Positions 62,301-64,000 of a DNA stretch of 64,000 bases are shown piece by piece. The number at the start of each line of letters is the position of its first letter. Positions within the stretch are counted from its first letter, which is position 1. The position numbers and the translations under genes were made by a program. The notes under the pieces are model-generated. The model was not told the DNA's origin. It saw only the letters and a list, made by a program, of their open reading frames with translations, and searched no databases. The stretch covers positions 163,675 through 227,674 of the forward strand of contig NW_020170396.1 in assembly GCF_000524195.1 (NCBI RefSeq). The letters run 5' to 3'. The DNA is from Echinococcus granulosus. Taxonomy: Eukaryota > Platyhelminthes > Cestoda > Cyclophyllidea > Taeniidae.

Positions 62301-62489
62301 TTAATAATTTCACTATATAAAGTGAGCAAAAAGCAGATGAGATTTCGGGGCCTACCTTGATCACAGAAAGCACCACCCCAATTGGGAAGGCAGTGACAGG
62401 TAAAGGGTGCATTGTCGCAAGTTCCGTGTTGACAACCGGGATAGGTGATGCATTCATCGCAGAGCTCACCCTTCCATCCATTAACACAA
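47060..62489 (-). CDS. JAG: Jagged/Serrate-type Notch ligand, C-terminal 1014 residues (5' partial)
   Basis: Exons in transcript order: 62489-62356, 61709-61584, 61446-61333, 59228-58983, 56614-56568, 56496-56326, 56159-55688, 54869-54612, 53675-53522, 52874-52789, 51515-51274, 51204-50755, 47990-47732 and 47346-47060. All phases agree. The product is a type I membrane ligand for Notch: 16 EGF repeats, a VWC-like Cys-rich module, the Jagged juxtamembrane region, one transmembrane helix and a 66-residue cytoplasmic tail. Assignment to Jagged rather than Delta rests on 16 EGFs, the [15 protein letters not shown]2, the expanded EGF10 and the Cys-rich module absent from Delta. The first visible exon starts inside EGF1, so the DSL, MNNL and signal-peptide exons lie upstream. 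No DSL-like cysteine pattern was found between 62490 and 64000. The 'JAG' symbol denotes the family; no vertebrate JAG1/JAG2 orthology is implied. Confidence 0.92.
47732..47990 (-). other. Jagged juxtamembrane exon
   Basis: It reads [30 protein letters not shown], and [17 protein letters not shown]. This corresponds to the vertebrate HVAISAEDI ... ITDKIIDLVSKRDGNSS ... AVAEVRVQRRP. The donor at 47731 (gtgagt) is preferred over reading on to the stop, because it joins the transmembrane exon in phase 1. Shedding of Jagged by ADAM proteases occurs in this region in vertebrates. Confidence 0.85.
47991..50754 (-). other. Jagged penultimate-region intron
   Basis: A 2.8-kb intron holding repeat family B copy 2. 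Flanking exons join in phase 0 (...LAYIE / VTLSSTD). Open frames here (for example 49171-49431 on +) lack splice context and known motifs. Confidence 0.6.
48725..49200. repeat. Repeat family B, copy 2 (Jagged intron)
   Basis: Same orientation as copy 1, with the blocks atcatacgagaag (48763 on), gtagaagctattaaacga, ttcacttctta and accaaaccactgattatt. It lies in the intron between Jagged exons 50755-51204 and 47732-47990. No coding content is apparent. Confidence 0.5.
50755..51204 (-). other. Jagged Cys-rich membrane-proximal exon
   Basis: It encodes [41 protein letters not shown], then a Pro-rich linker and [15 protein letters not shown]. It matches the vertebrate order VWCGPRPCL, CxPxxDxQC, GECRSSS, ICSELRNL. 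The exon is GC-rich and codes 150 residues in phase 0. The Pro-rich insert ([13 protein letters not shown]) seems specific to this lineage. Confidence 0.88.
51274..54869 (-). other. Jagged EGF repeats 12 to 16 and VWC-like start (4 exons)
   Basis: Exon 54869-54612 gives EGF12-13. Exon 53675-53522 gives EGF14 ([13 protein letters not shown]) and the start of EGF15 ([12 protein letters not shown]). Exon 52874-52789 completes EGF15. Exon 51515-51274 gives EGF16 ([16 protein letters not shown]) and then [16 protein letters not shown] and NIVCKR, the VWC-like stretch that follows EGF16 in Jagged (vertebrate WDDDCNTCQCLNG). The apparent gtaatttttgcag inside exon 53675-53522 is coding, not an intron. 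Confidence 0.9.
51516..52788 (-). other. Jagged intron between EGF15 and EGF16 exons
   Basis: 1.3 kb of AT-rich sequence with nothing recognisable. The neighbouring introns 52875-53521, 53676-54611 and 54870-55687 are likewise plain, apart from a short Lys/Arg-rich open frame at 55175-55453 (+) that lacks support. Confidence 0.5.
55688..56614 (-). other. Jagged EGF repeats 7 to 11 (3 exons)
   Basis: Exons 56614-56568 and 56496-56326 (71-nt intron) give EGF7 ([15 protein letters not shown]) and EGF8 ([12 protein letters not shown]). Exon 56159-55688 encodes EGF9, the expanded EGF10 and EGF11 without interruption. EGF10 opens [14 protein letters not shown] and has a spacer of about 30 residues before ESCGEHGIC. 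Vertebrate Jagged has the same oddity at the same place (CRTTPCEVIDSC, spacer, CGPHGKC), which is strong evidence of orthology. Confidence 0.92.
56615..58982 (-). other. Jagged intron between EGF6 and EGF7 exons
   Basis: A 2.4-kb intron whose upstream half (about 57795-58605) is a GC-richer island with the direct repeat pair described separately. The remainder is AT-rich and empty. Confidence 0.55.
57795..58605. repeat. Direct repeat pair, possible miniature LTR-type element
   Basis: The segment 57797-57885 (tttaactcccgattttggtt, then tacttc, then gcgtggcctccggg) recurs in diverged form at 58538-58598 (tttaactcttcgttttggtt, tactt, gcatggtctccggg), with about 19 bp deleted. The roughly 650 bp between them are less AT-rich than the surroundings and have no long open frame. 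This suggests a terminal-repeat element in miniature, but a simple duplicated repeat is also possible. Confidence 0.35.
58983..59228 (-). other. Jagged EGF repeats 5 and 6 (1 exon)
   Basis: [16 protein letters not shown] starts a calcium-binding-type EGF5 ending FQGSVCQ. EGF6 runs from [14 protein letters not shown] to GWTGELCDQ, with a long His/Lys-containing loop ([11 protein letters not shown]) between its third and fourth cysteines. The exon starts and ends in phase 1, as do most of the early EGF exons here. Confidence 0.9.
59229..61332 (-). other. Jagged intron between EGF4 and EGF5 exons
   Basis: 2.1 kb, AT-rich, no supported feature. The phases on both sides (A + AT) join correctly, so no exon is missing. 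Confidence 0.55.
61333..62489 (-). other. Jagged EGF repeats 1 (part) to 4 (3 exons)
   Basis: Exon 62489-62356 gives the end of EGF1 ([12 protein letters not shown]) and EGF2 ([16 protein letters not shown] then NWGGAFCDQ), which strikingly resembles vertebrate CIPHPGCVHGIC and NWGGQLCD. Exon 61709-61584 gives EGF3 ([17 protein letters not shown]). Exon 61446-61333 gives EGF4 ([13 protein letters not shown]). In this family EGF1-3 help contact Notch. Confidence 0.92.
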
Positions 62490-64000
62490 CTACAATCAGA
62501 CAAATACTTCCAAAGTTTGAGGTTTTCTTTGCAATAAGGTGTTTTCTAGCTCAAGTAGACTTTGCTGAATGCAAATATTTTTCAAAAATTTTAAGCCTTA
62601 ATTGAATACCTGTATGACTAGTTAAATTAAGTAGTTAGTTCGGTTACCGGTATCTTTCGTTAAAAGATTTTCCGTTAGCACATAAAACAGGAAGCAGCAG
62701 TTTGCCCTTCCGTTGTGCCCACCACTATATTCCCCTAATTCCGAATCCCTGAAGGCACTGGTTAAACCAGATTGATGTGATTCGAGCCTGACTACTTTGC
62801 GAGCCATGCTTAGCTTGATTCTAAAGCTGCAAATCCTTCTCCCAAAATATGCTGTTCTTGTAGAATATTCTGTTGAAGTGACTTAATTAGTTCTCTCCGA
62901 CGAGTAAGCCATTTACAATAGATGCAACAAGTTAATAAATACCGTCTATTCTTAATACCAATAAAAAATGTACATCGATACCGCTTTCATCCAAGTTTAA
63001 CATGTCAAGAGTAATGAAATTATTGGGTGACACCTACATTAAACAGGCGAAAATGTCATATTAAAAGCTATCAAGTAAGTAAGTCCTGCATACCACGCAT
63101 AAAAAAAGAAAATTAGCTTTAAGATGGTCAATTTGTTGTTCCATACTTCCTCAATGCCCGGTATTAACCCTTTCGGTGGTTTTGGAATCAAATTATTGAG
63201 TTGTGTTTGGAAATGACTTTGTATGTGTCAAGCCTTGCAGAAGATGTTCAAAACCCCAGACAAACATTCCTGTTAAAATTATTTTAAGTGTCCATTTTCG
63301 TGATTGTTTTCTCGAACAACCTAGGGGACCACCTCTCTCTCCTTCACTCCTGATTGGCTGAGGTCATGTTTAGGTGCACTTTAAATACGCTGACATTCAC
63401 TGCTATTAATGCAGGTAACGTTGTCATCTACTGCCTATCTGGTTGTTGCCCTCGATAGGACCCAGGCTACCCCTGTCCATAAAAACTTCATTTACAGCAA
63501 TGGGCAACTCAATACATAAAAACTTTATACAATTTTCACATAAAATCATTGGTTACCCACGAACAATCATTTCACTGAACAATTTACTCGCCTAAGCCAT
63601 TTACCACCAGGTTTTCACAACACTGTACATTCTCTGTTCACTTTTTGAAGGCAAAAATGTGAAGCTAATATCCATTTGTTCTTTATAATCCGACATTGTA
63701 GAGGAAAACATTTTCCAAAAAGGTCGGAGAACTCGGTTTCGGTCAGTCAGTCACTGAGATGAAGGGCTCATTCTTTAAAGACAACGCCAGCTGTCATATC
63801 CCAGCACTTTATTGCACTTTGGGATGGAATAGAATAGAATGTGACTGAAGCTACTGCCTCACTTCAGCCAGCATATTTCCCTGATGATAGTTCCCCATTT
63901 GGTAATTACCATCTTTTTTATTCTTAAATATGCCAAGTAGATAGATAAGATAGAAAAAAGCAAAGGAGATTGGGCATTCTTTCGGCTTTTGTAGATAAAA
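62490..64000 (-). other. Upstream Jagged intron reaching the window edge
   Basis: Preceded in the transcript by the unseen DSL exon. On the - strand no Cys-dense open segment is present. A patch at 63340-63480 has an inverted CCAAT-like motif, tttaaata and a palindromic-looking gccctcgataggacc area. It may be a repeat, but no family was recognised. Confidence 0.45.

Overview
The window is animal nuclear DNA, most likely from a flatworm and plausibly a tapeworm. It is AT-rich, with short exons in long introns mixed with very short ones (38, 46, 71, 75 and 91 nt), and it carries decayed interspersed repeats. The species cannot be fixed from the sequence. Three protein-coding genes were rebuilt exon by exon. 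Every splice join was checked for phase and compared with the remembered architecture of the animal families; no search or transcript was available.

Layout: (1) + strand 712-5874, a complete nine-exon TMEM184C-type seven-transmembrane protein of 482 residues. Its largest intron holds a possible decayed SH3BGRL-like (thioredoxin-fold) copy. (2) + strand 7738-45290, a 28-exon DNA2 helicase/nuclease spanning about 37.5 kb. The RecB-like nuclease, the four iron-sulphur cysteines and the SF1 helicase motifs are all recognisable. One base is missing in helicase motif Ia (about 41545), giving an early stop; all other phases agree. (3) - strand 62489-47060, the C-terminal part of a Jagged/Serrate-type Notch ligand: 16 EGF repeats (the first cut by an exon boundary), a VWC-like Cys-rich module, the Jagged juxtamembrane region, one transmembrane helix and a 66-residue tail. 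Its N-terminal signal peptide, MNNL and DSL exons should lie beyond 64000.

TMEM184C and DNA2 are head to tail, 1.9 kb apart. DNA2 and Jagged converge on a 1.8-kb interval that contains a 100-N scaffold gap (45769-45868), so their adjacency rests on scaffolding. The genes look functionally unrelated: a membrane protein of the OST-alpha/TMEM184 superfamily, an Okazaki-fragment and DNA-end processing enzyme, and a cell-surface signalling ligand.

Non-coding DNA holds at least two dispersed repeat families (A in TMEM184C/DNA2 territory, B around the 3' end of Jagged), a diverged direct repeat pair resembling a miniature LTR element (57795-58605), and a likely non-LTR retrotransposon endonuclease remnant (26998-27105). 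No tRNA, rRNA, CRISPR or bacterial-type feature was seen, and no clearly new biological system. The most noteworthy items are the DNA2 frameshift, the derived Jagged tail, the nested pseudogene candidate and the repeat families.
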